Positions 1 to 10,607 of a stretch of DNA of 24,984 nucleotides are shown one piece after another. Origin of the DNA: Isoetes engelmannii (Eukaryota; Streptophyta; Lycopodiopsida; Isoetales; Isoetaceae); assembly GCA_011763485.2 (NCBI GenBank), contig JAANSK020176660.1:1-24984 (forward strand). Direction: 5' to 3'. A program made the translations under genes and the position numbers. Positions within the stretch are counted from its first letter, which is position 1, and every line of letters starts with the position of its first letter. The notes under the pieces are model-generated. The model was not told the origin of the DNA. It worked only from the letters and a program-made list of their open reading frames with translations, and made no database searches.

Positions 1-700
1 TCGGAGCTCCAAAACCGTCGGAGCTATCAATGTATATCTAGATGCAGCTAATCGGATTGACATATGCTGGGGTAATCAAATACAGGAGGAAGTTGAAGCG
101 TCTGAAAGACATCGACTTGCGCACTGAAATAATAGAGTGACGTGTTTTAACCATTGTTAAGAAATATCTGAAGTCATTTGAGTTTTTGGTACCTCATTGT
201 TTAAGTTGAATTAAGCTTAATATCGTTGAGCTTGTTTTGCTTTGAATCCAATCTAAGAGTTTGGTGATTGAATAAGTTATTTATCTCTCACAATTGGGAT
301 CCTTCAATGCTACAGGCAAAATAGGTAATGGTGGCGATAGCCATCTTCCCTTATTGCAGCAGAAACCGTTTTGCTCAGTGTTGTGCAATTGAATTTGACA
401 ATACGTGCACCTCTTGCTCCATCTACACATCACATAGTTTCGGCGTATAGCTAAATTCATATCATGCGCACGAGTTTGTCAATGTGCTAAAGACCCCATC
501 TCTTGGCCTCTATCCTCGTGAACTTGTGACTCACTGGATGAACTAAACAGTCTTAAGCGTGTACATGATGCAGGTACTGCTTCCTCAGGTTGAGATAAAA
601 CCAAATCATCAATGTCACCCACACTAGTAGATGCTACATTTGCAATCGTCCCATTTCCATATTCCATTCTTCTACAACTCCGTGGTCATGGACGTGGAAT
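1..700. other. Intergenic DNA, no recognised gene
   Basis: The + frame starting at base 2 is open for 41 codons from the window edge to a TGA at 125-127. It could be the 3' end of a coding exon lying to the left, but it matches nothing I know and that length is not unusual by chance. The rest is AT-rich, with no motif, RNA gene or terminal repeat that I can see. Confidence 0.4.
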
Positions 701-1353
701 CCTCTTCCCCCATTAAAGGTTAGGGTGCTTTTATGGCAGGTGGTGCATCGTTGTATCCAGGTGAATGTCCTTGTGAGCAGGTTTAAGCCGGGTGTGAGCC
801 CTCTTTGCCCTTGTTGTGGCCTTCATCAGGAGTCTGTGGAGCATTGTCTAGTCTTGTGCCCTCATTTGTAGGTTGCTTGGGATTGGGTTAAGGCCCTGTT
901 TCAGGATGACTAGTCAGCAACTGCTTCATCATTTGTATCCTGCTTCTTGGTCCTCCTTGAGGAAGCAGGCTTTGCATTTGTGCGTGGCATGGTTGGTGTT
1001 TGATCTGGAAACGACGCCGCTTGTGGATTTTTCAGGGGGTCCAGCAGCCTTTGGCCTCCCTTGTTCCCCGACTCAAGTATAAGTTATTCCAGAGTTTTCT
1101 GGTGTTTTCTCGATCAGCAGAGCGAAAGATCTCTATTTGGCGAGATATTTTGGATATTGTGGATGGGAATGGTGGGTTTGTACATATTTAGTGATGCAGT
1201 TCTTGATGGAGTGAGCTTGTTATCGGGTGTTGAGGTATCTTTGTCCCGTTAGGGCAGCTCTTCTTTCCTCGTCACTCATTTTGTAACATTATCATTCTTT
1301 TAATACATTTGTGACTCAATTCTTAAAAAAAAAAATAATAATAAAAATAAAAA
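701..1353 (+). mobile_element. LINE (L1-type) 3' fragment with poly(A) tail
   Basis: Read from 701, this is a decayed C-terminal part of a non-LTR retrotransposon ORF2. It shows the zf-RVT (reverse-transcriptase zinc-binding) pattern: a PLKVRVLLWQ start, then PLCPCCG, VEHC and LCP, spacing cysteines and a histidine as in plant LINEs, followed by WDWV. A stop at about 868-870 and later frame changes break it. Further remnants of the ORF tail can be read in other frames to about 1191. The element ends in an A-rich stretch at 1325-1353 (A11 followed by AAT and AAA units), as expected for a LINE 3' end. The 5' part (endonuclease and reverse transcriptase) is absent, which is the usual 5' truncation. 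I found no clear target-site duplication. The zinc-binding assignment is fairly sure and the exact left edge is not. Confidence 0.75.
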
Positions 1354-2554
1354 TTGAAGATATCTAATTCGTCTGGTTTTCCATCCATCCAGAGATCAAG
1401 CTATAGGCCCTATAAATCACCATGTTCCTCAGTCTCAAGCTATTCTACGATACTCAGAATAGATTTAGAAAATAAAGATTGACATTCTCTCATTCTACAT
1501 GATTCGACCTGGCTAAACAAATTTGCTTGGAGCATATACCAGTGTTCTACCATATGCAAAGCAGCTATGGAGTTCCCCCCTGCAATTCTGACAGACCTCA
1601 CCCGCTCTGCACGTTGGTCCCCTGCTTGTAGAATATGCCAAATACGCAGGTTCAATGATTTGCATTGCAGTTGGTCGGCAATCGTGTAAACAGGGCTATT
1701 TCAAACTGATTCTATCAGAAACTCTAGCAAAGTTCTGGTAACAGAGCCAATTCCTCATAAATTCCTTTGGTAAGAATGGCCCAAAAACAACAGGCATAAT
1801 AAAAGGAGGCGCTGATGGGTTCGGATTCGGCACAGCCAAGAACTAGGTCTTCTAAGAATGTCATACCTTTCTGTAACGGCCTTCGCGGACGATAAACATC
1901 CTATCCTATCCTATCCTATTCTATTCTATAATGGCGGATAGACAGATAATACATTTAGATCTAGGTTTTCTAATGATCTCTAACCTAAACTGTACTGAAA
2001 GCCTAATGAACAGTGGCCAAAACTTGCAAGAACCCACGCCACAAAACTCGCAAGTTCTCCACAAATCCGTCAAATCCATATGCTTGTAAGTTCCAAGCTA
2101 TGTGCTTTGGTGTCTGGTTGCTTGTGGCCTGGCTATGGCGGACGTACAGGGAACGAGCCCACGGCTCTTTAAGGCAGCGGATTTAAAAACTAAATAAAAT
2201 TTGATTCTTAGAAAGTCCTTCAAATATATTAAAATCTACAAAAATGCCCCAGCTTCACTGAAATGGATACATAAACACAAAACTTAGATACTGGATACCC
2301 TCTTAAGAGAATTGATACCCAGAACATACATTTTGAACCAATAGAAGTGCATCCTTTTGAATTCATTCCCAATAAAATCTCATGCTAGTAGTGCACGTGT
2401 ACTACGACAATTTTCCCCGAACTCTTAGCAATCTTACATCGTAATAGCCTCTTTTATGAGCCACCATCTTTAGTGTGAATGTGTATCTTCTTTGAATGCC
2501 CTGATTGACGATGAGCTAGAAATATTGGAGGTATGATTCAAGTGATCCGGCCCA
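1354..2554. other. Intergenic DNA, no recognised gene
   Basis: AT-rich sequence with many stops in all frames. The only distinct structure is the CCTAT-type microsatellite at 1898-1930. The longest open frame, 71 codons on the - strand at 1440-1655, has no recognisable motif. Confidence 0.5.
1898..1930. repeat. CCTAT pentanucleotide microsatellite
   Basis: Four perfect CCTAT units decay into CTATT units, ending at TATAATGG. This is an ordinary simple repeat. Confidence 0.85.
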
Positions 2555-2560
2555 ATGGAT

Positions 2561-2716
2561 GGACATAAGTTCTATGTTGACGTATGGAACCCTAGAAAGG
2601 GCAACATTGGTCCAAGAAAGGGGAACATGAAGATGTGTGGGCATAAGTTCCGTCTTGATATAGGGAACCCTGGAGAGGGCAACCTTGACCAGAGAAACGG
2701 GAATTTGAAGATTCTA
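2561..2716 (+). repeat. Two tandem 78-bp units, exactly 26 codons each
   Basis: Unit 1 is 2561-2638 and unit 2 is 2639-2716. Both begin GG(A/G)CATAAGTT. The shared blocks are GGAACCCT, AGGGCAAC, the AGA/GAA-rich middle and GAAGAT. The period is a multiple of three, and the + frame from 2555 stays open through both copies to 2773. Each unit then encodes GHKF, two D/N residues, NP, GN and a second GN. The opposite strand is also open (2572-2790). It may be a piece of a coding tandem repeat or a non-coding repeat that happens to be open. I cannot identify a family. Confidence 0.65.
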
Positions 2717-4410
2717 ATCTCTGCAAAGGATAAAGTTCTATTGTCAGTGGGCATAGCCAGACAAGAAAAATGATGTGCGAGAGTTAACATTTATCGAGTG
2801 AATATTGAATGTTATATGAGTATAAATGTTATGAGTTGTTCACTATGTGGAATGTTTTACAAGGGAATGTTTTCAAAAGGATGCACTTCTATTGGTTCGA
2901 AATGTATGTTCTAGCAATCATTTCTCTTAAAAAGGCATATGTATCGGAGTTTCTTATTAATGTGTTCATTTTTGTGATGTGGAGATATTTTTGTATATTT
3001 TAATATATCTAAGGGGCATGTTAGTAATTTCGTAAATAATTGGGGGTATTTATAGGTAAATATGTTATTATGTAGTGGTATTTCCTTGACCAGGGGTATT
3101 CCGGACAATAACTGAAATACAATGGCTATTTTGATAAAAATGCAAAAATATAAAATATAATATAATAGAGTTTTTATCGTCCACAGAGCTGCTGGCGGGT
3201 GTTAATGACATGGCAGGCCACTAAAATTGTGTATTATAGTTTTGATGCCAATAAAGGAGCGCGTATTCTACGCGTATTCTACCAGCACGAAAAAAAAAAG
3301 CTCTCATGAGAAGATTCCCAATGATAAAATTCACGAGGAGCCAGGCTATGGCCATGATGCAAAACTGAAGCTCATGGCGATGGTGACGGTGATGGTGCTG
3401 ACACTGACCCTGCCTCTGTCACAAATTTGCCGTTTTCTTATTTTTGTTGGGCACCACTAATAGATAAAGTCCACAAAACGGAATAGAAAATTTGCCCTTG
3501 AATTTTCTGTTCCTGCTATTTACCACTTATTTGTCCCGTCTAAGCCCAATCTAGGGCTTGAATACTGCAAAATCTGCATGCAAATTGACGGATTTCTTCG
3601 GATAGCCGATGCTGAGACAGCAAAGGTCCAAACCCAGAACTAGCAGAGGAGAGGGCGATGGATTCGTGGGACCAAAGAGAAAAATCTGCACTAAAATATG
3701 TGGCAGACAGCTAGGAAATGTTCGTTTTGGGAAAAGCAAGGGCAGACAGGGTGCAGCAGTCCAGTTCAAGCCAAAACAGAGTCGGGATTAAAAAAAGTGG
3801 GTGCCGGGGGGGCATTTGCATTTGGGTATCTGACAAATTACGGTAGGTTCTGAAGTTCGATCCGCAAGTTTAGCCCCAGAATTAGGCTTCGTTGAAAAAA
3901 ATAGTGCCACCATTTCCGCGATTCGGTCAAGAAAAACGCAGATCAGCGACAAAGCAGGGCCTAAATGCTTCGTTGACACTTTGGAAAGATGGGTTTAGGG
4001 TCAAGCATTTTGTGCGAGCAAGAAAAACAGTGTGCATGTCGGATTGTGCAGATCTAACTGCGGATTTGCGAAGAAATTATTTCTGCGAAGGCCCAACTAC
4101 GGAATCTCATTTTCTTAAGGATTTCGTGAAGACCCATCCGCTGTTTTCTCCAACTCTGCTAATGGGTCGTTTTGCTTTGCAAAATCTACATGCAGGTGTG
4201 TTTCTTTTAGGTTCAAAAGAGGTCTGCTTTCAGGGGAACTTTGGGGAAGAATGTGCCAAAATATGCAGATCCAGTATTCTCTAAAGATAGAAACAAGAAA
4301 GGCTATGCCTAGGCATTTATGGGCGTAGCATGTGATACACTGATATTATCAAACAAAAGACACTGTAGTCTGTTTTCTGTTTGGGGGTTAAGAAACGTGG
4401 GAGCCACAGT
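2717..4410. other. Upstream region of the ankyrin gene, no recognised gene
   Basis: No convincing gene. The longest open stretch is 3892-4284 (+), 130 codons, with no motif, no Kozak-like ATG at its start and no splice partner, so I treat it as chance or as transcribed leader. Phrases like AAAATCTGCA recur at 3568, 3681 and 4179, hinting at old local duplications. The promoter and leader of the gene starting at 4557 must lie in the right-hand part of this stretch, but I could not fix a TATA box. Confidence 0.4.
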
Positions 4411-4413
4411 AAA

Positions 4414-4449
4414 ATGGCGCTGCAAGGTGTAATATGCAGAAATTGCTAG
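4414..4449 (+). promoter_or_regulatory. Candidate uORF 1 in the leader of the ankyrin gene
   Basis: An ATG in a strong context (AAAATGGCG: A at -3 and G at +4) opens an 11-codon frame ending in TAG, about 107 bp before the main start. If this DNA is in the mature leader, the uORF should lower translation of the main frame. The transcript start is not known from sequence alone. Confidence 0.4.
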
Positions 4450-4514
4450 CGAAGAACACTGACCCAGAGGACTCGATCCGGCAGAAAGGAGTTCTTAGCG
4501 CCGGATTTACAGGT

Positions 4515-4538
4515 ATGGCTATAGATCAAACAAAGTAA
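4515..4538 (+). promoter_or_regulatory. Candidate uORF 2 in the leader of the ankyrin gene
   Basis: A seven-codon frame (GGTATGGCT to TAA) ends 18 bp before the main ATG. The ATG overlaps a CAG|GTATGG sequence that also looks like a splice donor, so it could be spliced out. No acceptor is visible in the 40 bp before 4557, so a leader intron starting here is unlikely. Confidence 0.35.
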
Positions 4539-4556
4539 ATCTTTAAGTAATCAGTC

Positions 4557-6938
4557 ATGGCACCCCTGTCTAAGGAAGAGTTGGCAGCGTATCTCCATAG
4601 CCCAGTTCATCTGGCCATAGCTAGAGGCGACCATGGAATGCTTCGCAGGATTCTCACTAAACTGCCTAGCTTGCCTAAAGCAGGGGAAGTATGCACAGAG
4701 GCAGAATCCATCAAGGCTGAAAAGCTTGCAGATGAATTATCTGCAGTTATAGATCGGCGGGATGTTCCAGGAAGAGAAACACCCCTAAATCTGGCGGTTA
4801 GGCTTGGAGATGCAGTAGCTGTGGATATGTTAATGGCTAAAGGAGCAGATTGGAGCCTCCAGAATGAACGTGGTTGGTCTGCATTGCAGGAAGCTGTATG
4901 TTCTAGACAAGAAGGCATAGCCATGATCATCACCAGGTATTACCAGCCTCTAGCTTGGGCCAAATGGTGTCGTAGATTACCGCGCTTAGTTGCTGGAATG
5001 AATAGAATGCGTGATTTTTATATGGAGCTTACCTTTCATTTTGAGAGCTCTGTGATTCCTTTCATTGGCCGCATCGCCCCTTCTGATACCTATAGGATCT
5101 GGAAAAGAGGTCCTAATCTCAGAGCTGATATGACCCTTGCAGGATTCGATGGTTTTAGAATCCAGCGTTGTGATCAGAGCTTTCTTTTCTTGGCTGAAGG
5201 TAGTGATGATGGCAGGTTGCCTCCTGGTTCACTTTGCTTGGTAAATCATAAGGATAGAGAAGTGATGAACACTTTAGAAGGGGCTGGTGCTCAACTCTCC
5301 GAAGCTGAAGTTGCTCAGGAGGTTGCAACTATGTCTCAGACTAATATTTATCGGCCTGGGATTGATGTCACCCAAGCAGAGCTTGTCTGCAATTTGAATT
5401 GGAGGAGACAAGAGAAGACGGAGATGGTTGGACCTTGGAAGGCTAAAGTGTATGATATGCATCATGTTACAATTAGTGTCCGTTCTAGGAAAGTACCAGG
5501 GGCAATAACAGATGATGAACTTTTTGATCGTAGAAGCAGACATGAAGATTACAATACTTACAATGAGGATTACAGTGAAGGTTTGACAGATGAAGAAAAG
5601 TGGCAGTTGGAGAATGCCCTGCAGGTAAATACAGAATTCGACGAGGATTTAGCTGTTGAAGCGCAGACATTGAGGGGCAGGACTGGAAGTTTTGACAATC
5701 TTACAGACCCCCATTTCCTTGATAATGGAAATTGTTTTTCAGAGGTAGAAGCAAATGACTTTTCCAACAAGGAAAACAAAAAGGGATGGTTTAGTTTGAG
5801 CAGAAAGAGTATGAGACGAGAACCAACGAAGAAGATTGTTCCATCAAGGAACTCTCTTAATATTGAAGACATGAGAAGGGAAAATGGACATTCTTCTGTC
5901 TCTGGTTTTGATGCTTCAAGGAATGGTCAACGGGATTTAGATGGTCAAGTCTCATTTGGCCGGAGGCATTCTGATTTCAAGGCAGAAGAGATGATTCTGA
6001 GGAAAGGAAAGGAAAGAGGAAACAGAAAAAATATCAAGGATTTACCTCACAAGCACAGGCATGATGAGGATAATGAGAGCGAGTATAAAAAAAGCTTGAG
6101 ACCTGTTCTTTGGCTAACAAAGGATTTTCCTCTGAAATGTGAGGAACTTTTGCCATTGTTGGACATTCTGGCTGACAAAGTTAAGGCTGTTAGGCGCCTA
6201 AGGGAGTTGCTAACGACAAAACTTCCAGCAGGAACATTTCCTGTAAAGGTAATAAACGATAACACTTTGTTAGATTAGTACCTATTCTGTTTCTGTTTGG
6301 CTCTGCATGGTTACCTGTTAGCAGTTTGGGTGTAGTTCTTGCTTTGAATTTGTCAGTAAACTGTTTTGCTTCTGCCTTTTCTTTTCGCTAAATGTGTGCA
6401 GATGCTTATGCTTATGGCTTGTTCATCTTGATGACTTATGTGATGCAGTAATTGTCATCATATGATAAAATACCATTAATTAATAAAAATTAGTTACTTA
6501 AAATTAAACCGAATTTTGACCACATAGTTAACGTAATCTGGCTGACTTCTGGTGCAGATGGCTATTCCTGTAGTTCCAACAATTAGAGTCATGGTTACTT
6601 TTACTAAGTTTGAAGAGCTTAGTCCCATTGAAATATTCTCAACACCACTTTCAAGTCCAAGGCAGTTTGAGGATGTTGGACTCCGGGAATCTGATCATTC
6701 TAAGCATAATTCAGGTTCTTGGCTTTCCTGGATTAAAGGACCCCAAGCAGGTGCATCATCATCATATTCCGAGGATGATATCAAAGAGGAAGATGATCCC
6801 TTCTTGATTCCAAGTGATTATGTTTGGGTTGACTTGAATGAGAAAAAGAGGAGAACAAGAAAGGGCAAGGGAAAGAAAGGAAAGAAGACTTCATCACAAT
6901 CAGGGTCAGTCGATGCTGAGCTTGATGATTTGACATAG
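4557..6938 (+). CDS. Ankyrin-repeat / GPCR-chaperone domain protein (ANKRD13-like), two coding exons
   Basis: Exon 1 is 4557-6248 and exon 2 is 6558-6938. The intron 6249-6557 begins GTAATA and ends GGTGCAG, in phase 0. The product is 690 aa, in the usual range for plant homologues. Two ankyrin-like repeats cover about residues 16-36 (SPVHLAIARGDHGMLRRIL) and 75-130 (TPLNLAVRLGD, then GWSALQEAV). From about residue 150 comes the ANKRD13 C-terminal (GPCR-chaperone) domain: MRDFYMELTFHFESS, IPFIGRIAPSDTYRIWKRG and LAGFDGFRIQR. The domain resumes near its end in exon 2 with MVTFTKFEELSPIEIFSTP (residues 576-594). Between these lies a charged, probably disordered stretch. The tail is acidic (EEDDPF), then IPSDYVW and a Lys/Arg-rich run at 659-674. 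Animal ANKRD13 proteins bind ubiquitinated membrane cargo; the plant role is not well established. There is no signal peptide or membrane segment. The start is the first ATG of the open frame and gives the family's N-terminus. It looks intact. Confidence 0.93.
6249..6557 (+). other. Intron of the ANKRD13-like gene
   Basis: A 309-bp GT-AG intron, T-rich before the acceptor. The reading frame continues nine codons into it before a TAG at 6276-6278, so an unspliced transcript would lose the terminal 126 residues. It was placed because joining the flanking frames restores the family's conserved domain end. Confidence 0.9.
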
Positions 6939-7330
6939 AAGCATCTTCGTCATTGTTTTTTGAAAGAGTGTACCATAGTGGGCTTGTGAAAGATTGACTT
7001 CAGATTATTTTTATTCTTGTATTCTCTGATACAATATCTCGGATTTCTGTGTGTACCAGAGCAAAATGATTAACTTTGTGTTTTGAGACCTTGACAAGGA
7101 TTGTCTATGATGTTTGAAGTCGACATTGCAAAGGAAAATTGTGCTACTAAGGGGAAATGGAGCCAGTAATCCATTTTCTATGGTTAATATAATGAAGTAA
7201 TACAGCTTGCTAAAGTAAGTTTGTTGCTGAATACATCTATTATTGGTAAACTGGTTCCGAGATGGAATATCAGGCGGCAAGCTTTCAACATATGTACTTT
7301 GGAATTGTAATAAATCACATTTATTCTGCA
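6939..7330 (+). other. Probable 3' UTR of the ankyrin gene
   Basis: T-rich, non-coding sequence after the stop. A canonical AATAAA lies at 7309-7314, followed by T-rich sequence, and is the best poly(A) signal I can see. An earlier near-match site is equally possible. Confidence 0.45.
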
Positions 7331-7942
7331 GATGGAAGATTTTCTGTCTAAGGTGTAAAGGTCTTACTTTTTTTCTGTAAGTTGACAGATCTTACAATAT
7401 GGAATATCCAAATCTGTGCCCGTCTATCTGTCCTTGCAATAACAAATAGTCATTGCACCACAGCAATAGCTCAAAATCGTTAAGAGGTATCAAGGTGCTG
7501 CCTAGCTCGAGGTTTCTAACACAACAACAAGAGATGCCAACTCTTCTTTGCTCAGGTTTTGGTATGAAGAAGTCCATAGTTTTGAGCACCATTGAACCTT
7601 TTAAATAGTTTTGAGCATCACTGAACCTTTAAAAGTCGGTAGCTACCTTTAAAAGTACCTGGAACCTTTAATTCAAGGTACCTATTGAAATACTTTTGTG
7701 GGTACGCAAATAAAACATGAACCTTGTGGTCATGCCTCTATGGAACATCGCAAAGGAGAAAAGATGGGCTTAATAAATTTTCTTGAATACATGTATATGT
7801 ATTCATGCAAAATATTAAAGAATTTATAATACACATGTCAAAACTTATATGCATGCAATCTTTTTAAGAAGCTGCAACCTCTACTAATTGTTGCTTCTCC
7901 ACAGCTTAACAAACTATTTTAGTAACTATAAGAAATGACAAG
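7331..7942. other. Intergenic DNA, no recognised gene
   Basis: AT-rich. Short imperfect repeats of TTTTGAGCA(T/C)CA(T/C)TGAACCTTT occur at about 7582 and 7610, and CTTTAAAAGT recurs at 7627 and 7649. Nothing coding is seen. Confidence 0.4.
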
Positions 7943-9475
7943 ATGGATCAAAACAAAATCATGGTCCCCAGATTAGAGAAGCTAGCAAAATCGGTGTGGC
8001 GGGGGAAGCGTTTGAAAGTTAGTGTTACTGGTGCACTAATGCATGGCCATGGTGTTGGAGCATTTGGACACTTCTCACTCGATCTCTGGAAAGACGATTC
8101 TAATTTCCATGTCGGGTCCTTGAATCACACATTAAAAACTATAGAAGATGCTTCTGAGGACAGCTGTTGGCATATACGTGAAGGAGTTCGCCCTAAATGC
8201 ACCTGGGGAGCTACCATTCTTAACTCGGATGGATTGAAGACTTTGTAGCTCCACTAAAGCCACCCTTTCAACGTAATCAACTACCTAGGAGGCTGTATTT
8301 GCAGTTGGATAATTACTCTGGTCAGAACAAAAACAGGTATCTCTTTTCATATCTTGTTTCATTAGGTGTATTTGAAGAAATCTAGCTTGGTTTCATGATG
8401 GTTGGACACACTCACGATGACATTGATGCATTGTTTGATAACTTTTCTACTTTGCTACGTAGATCAGACGCCCTAACTGTTCCAGAGCTCATGCAATAAT
8501 GCGAAAGCCGCAACACCATACCTAGTCACGGAGGTCTCGAACTGGAAGTCATTTGTCAAAGGTTACATTCCAGATAAGAAAGATCGATTGGTGGGTCGTT
8601 TGGAGTCTCTTTACTATTCAAATTCTGCATGAGAGATGGGTGGCCACTAATGTACTACAAGATGAGGCCGGGTCATCGGGAATGGTTGCCTCATAAAGGT
8701 ATACGTATGTGGAAGGCAGATGAAAGTGATCCGCCAACGATACCCAAAGGTACATCGAATGTGGTGAAGCCATATGGCAGCCCGAAGGACATAGAAGCTC
8801 TGAGATTTTCTATTGCAAAGTAGCAAAGTATATGATACACTGGGCAAACATCTCTCGAGCAAGTATAAATTTGTGATCTAATGTGTACATGAACGAAGTT
8901 AATGCTTGATGGTCCGATCTAATGCATGTGCTTAAAGTGGTCCCCTCTGTCATCGGACCTATTATAGATTTCTGGCCTCTCACAAGACAAGCCACTTAGG
9001 TTGAACCAGATTCAGTATTGATTGATGATTACACAGCTCCTGCACACTTCGTGGACCGGCCAAGGATAAACTCAAGAACCCAGTAGAAATATTTGATCCA
9101 TACAAAGATGTCAGGAAAGGAATGTTATGGCTCATGAGATCGGCAGATGCTTGTCCAACATGGGTGGCCTATGCTAAAGAGGAACCTGTGCAAGATCCAA
9201 CCCTGCCGCATTACAATGAAGTGCTTGTGTCTTGGTGGGAACCTGTAGCGAGGAAGAAAACTTCATATGCTCAGCAGTATAGGAATTGTTGGTTCAAGAA
9301 CTGGAGGCCAAACTCCAATGACACACTACGTTACCAACTGCTGAAGACCATAGACTATGGTTGGTTGATTAAGAATAAGCCAGTGGTCATAACGATACCT
9401 TCGGACGTGTGGATCCAAGTGCAGGAATTGCTGGCTAAAGAAGCTGCAGAAGATGCTAAAAGTACTTCTGCTTGA
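7943..9475 (+). pseudogene. Broken gene of a widespread eukaryotic family (probably DUF7869), transposon-like
   Basis: Successive frames read as pieces of one protein. 7943-8246 carries RLKVSVTGALMHGHG and the HFSLDLWKDDSN segment. About 8257-8499, in another frame, carries LYLQLDN (8293-8313), NKNRYLFSYLV and MVGHTHDDIDALF (8395-8433). 8510-8629 includes TEVSNWKSFV. 8629-8820 includes PLMYYKMRP, EWLP and MWK. 8823-8874 includes HWANISR. About 9062-9475 is the tail. The breaks are frame changes near 8250, 8500 and 8625, a TAG at 8383-8385 inside the most conserved part, TAA at 8497-8499, and an 8-bp duplication at 8815-8830. From memory, this QLDN plus VGHTH(D/E)D(I/V)D pattern belongs to the domain called DUF7869, found in plants, animals and fungi; its acidic residues could suit a transposase-like nuclease, which is inference. 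The 5' end is missing or unrecognised. It is clearly not functional. Confidence 0.72.
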
Positions 9476-9542
9476 GCAATTGAGTTGTGCTCAAAATTCT
9501 CAAAATTGTATTATTCTCTTTAATTAATGAAACCGTGCTTAC

Positions 9543-10450
9543 ATGTGCAGCGTACAGCTTTCTAACTTGAAGTGTTCTGACACCATCTTCATTTTTAGGT
9601 GGCCTCTTAATGGTGCCAATAGAAAGAGAAAGTGTTTGCTTCAACAGTTTCGTCTCATTGACCTTCATGAGTATTGCACTCGACCTGTCAAAAAGTTTTA
9701 TCTTAATATCAGCACCAGGCGCCTTTTTCAGGGCCTCGACAGACTCTTATGTGGTCAAGGCCTTTGTGGTCCTCGCTTTCTTTTGAGCATGTGCTTTACC
9801 AGGTCGGGCCTTTTGTTTAGAGCTTGGCTGCAAAAACTCTTCCTTGGCCTCTTCCGCCTCTGACTCGGCTTCTTTTTCAGACTCTTCCTGTGGCTGAGGA
9901 TACCAAGTGCCCTTGACCATGGTATCGGCATCGCATAAAATCATGGATGACAATATGTCCAAAATGTTCTGCATTAAAAAATAGTGTTTAAACATTTGAG
10001 GTATAAATAAATTTATAAGAAGGGGAAATAGTATGGGATAGTGCTTACATAGCCCTCCTTGTTCTTCTCAGCTATGTAGGTGTACACGTCTTTTGGCTTG
10101 CAGCAACTAACATGCAACAAGATCGTGTTTAAAATGTAATCCATCCCTTTATCGTTATTAAGAGTCTTTATTACAATTATGTCATCTTCCTTTGTGGAAG
10201 TAATGCTGACCATTTCTCCAGCCGCAAAATACTCATGTTCCTTGAACTTGCCTTTTCTGGTCTGTTTGCAAACAAATAAATAAACCTCCCTCGGGTTGCT
10301 ACTTCTCCCCCCCTCTATGTATGTACCACGTGGTATCACGTTCTTCAGACACATTGGATTCCTCTACATTCAGTTGGCCTTTGCCTTTAGGCTGAGCTTT
10401 GGAGTTGCCACAGTTAAGGAAATAGGCAAATGTGAGGCAAAAAGCAGGAT
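9543..10450 (-). pseudogene. Unrecognised spliced gene remnant, converging on the DUF7869-like pseudogene
   Basis: I do not recognise this protein. Exon A ends at 10049 (GGCTAT|GTAAGC) and exon B runs 9968-9543 (acceptor TTAATGCAG). The 80-bp intron joins the frames in phase 0. Exon A encodes NPREVYLFVCKQTRKGK, then HVSCCKPKDVYTYIAEKNK. Exon B encodes ILSSMILCDADTMVKGTWYP, an acidic Glu/Ala run (EESEKEAESEAEEAKEE) and a Lys-rich KQKARPGKAHAQKKA. It then has a TAA at 9747-9749 but stays open in the same frame for 68 more codons, to a second good donor at 9543 (CACAT|GTAAGC). A run of seven G (10307-10313 on this strand) separates exon A from upstream coding-looking sequence in another frame (to about 10450), so a one-base slip is likely. 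Acidic and basic runs suggest a nuclear protein. The remnant may belong to the same element as the neighbouring pseudogene, or it may be a lineage-specific host gene. Confidence 0.45.
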
Positions 10451-10607
10451 AACCAACACTTTTCGACAACAAAAAGCTACAAACATCAAACGTATAAGAG
10501 AAAAACATGCAGCTAATTTCTACTGTTTTCTTCATTAAAGTTGAAATATGTGCACAAATATAACTTATTTACGTTAAGTGTTTTCTTCGTGTAGAGGCCC
10601 TCTTGCA

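Noticed and set aside
3892-4284. 130-codon open frame upstream of the ankyrin gene
   Set aside because: No domain or motif, no credible start and no splice link to the gene; it lies where the promoter and leader must be.
4607-4933. 108-codon - strand frame opposite the ankyrin exon
   Set aside because: It is antisense to well-supported coding sequence and shows no motif of its own.
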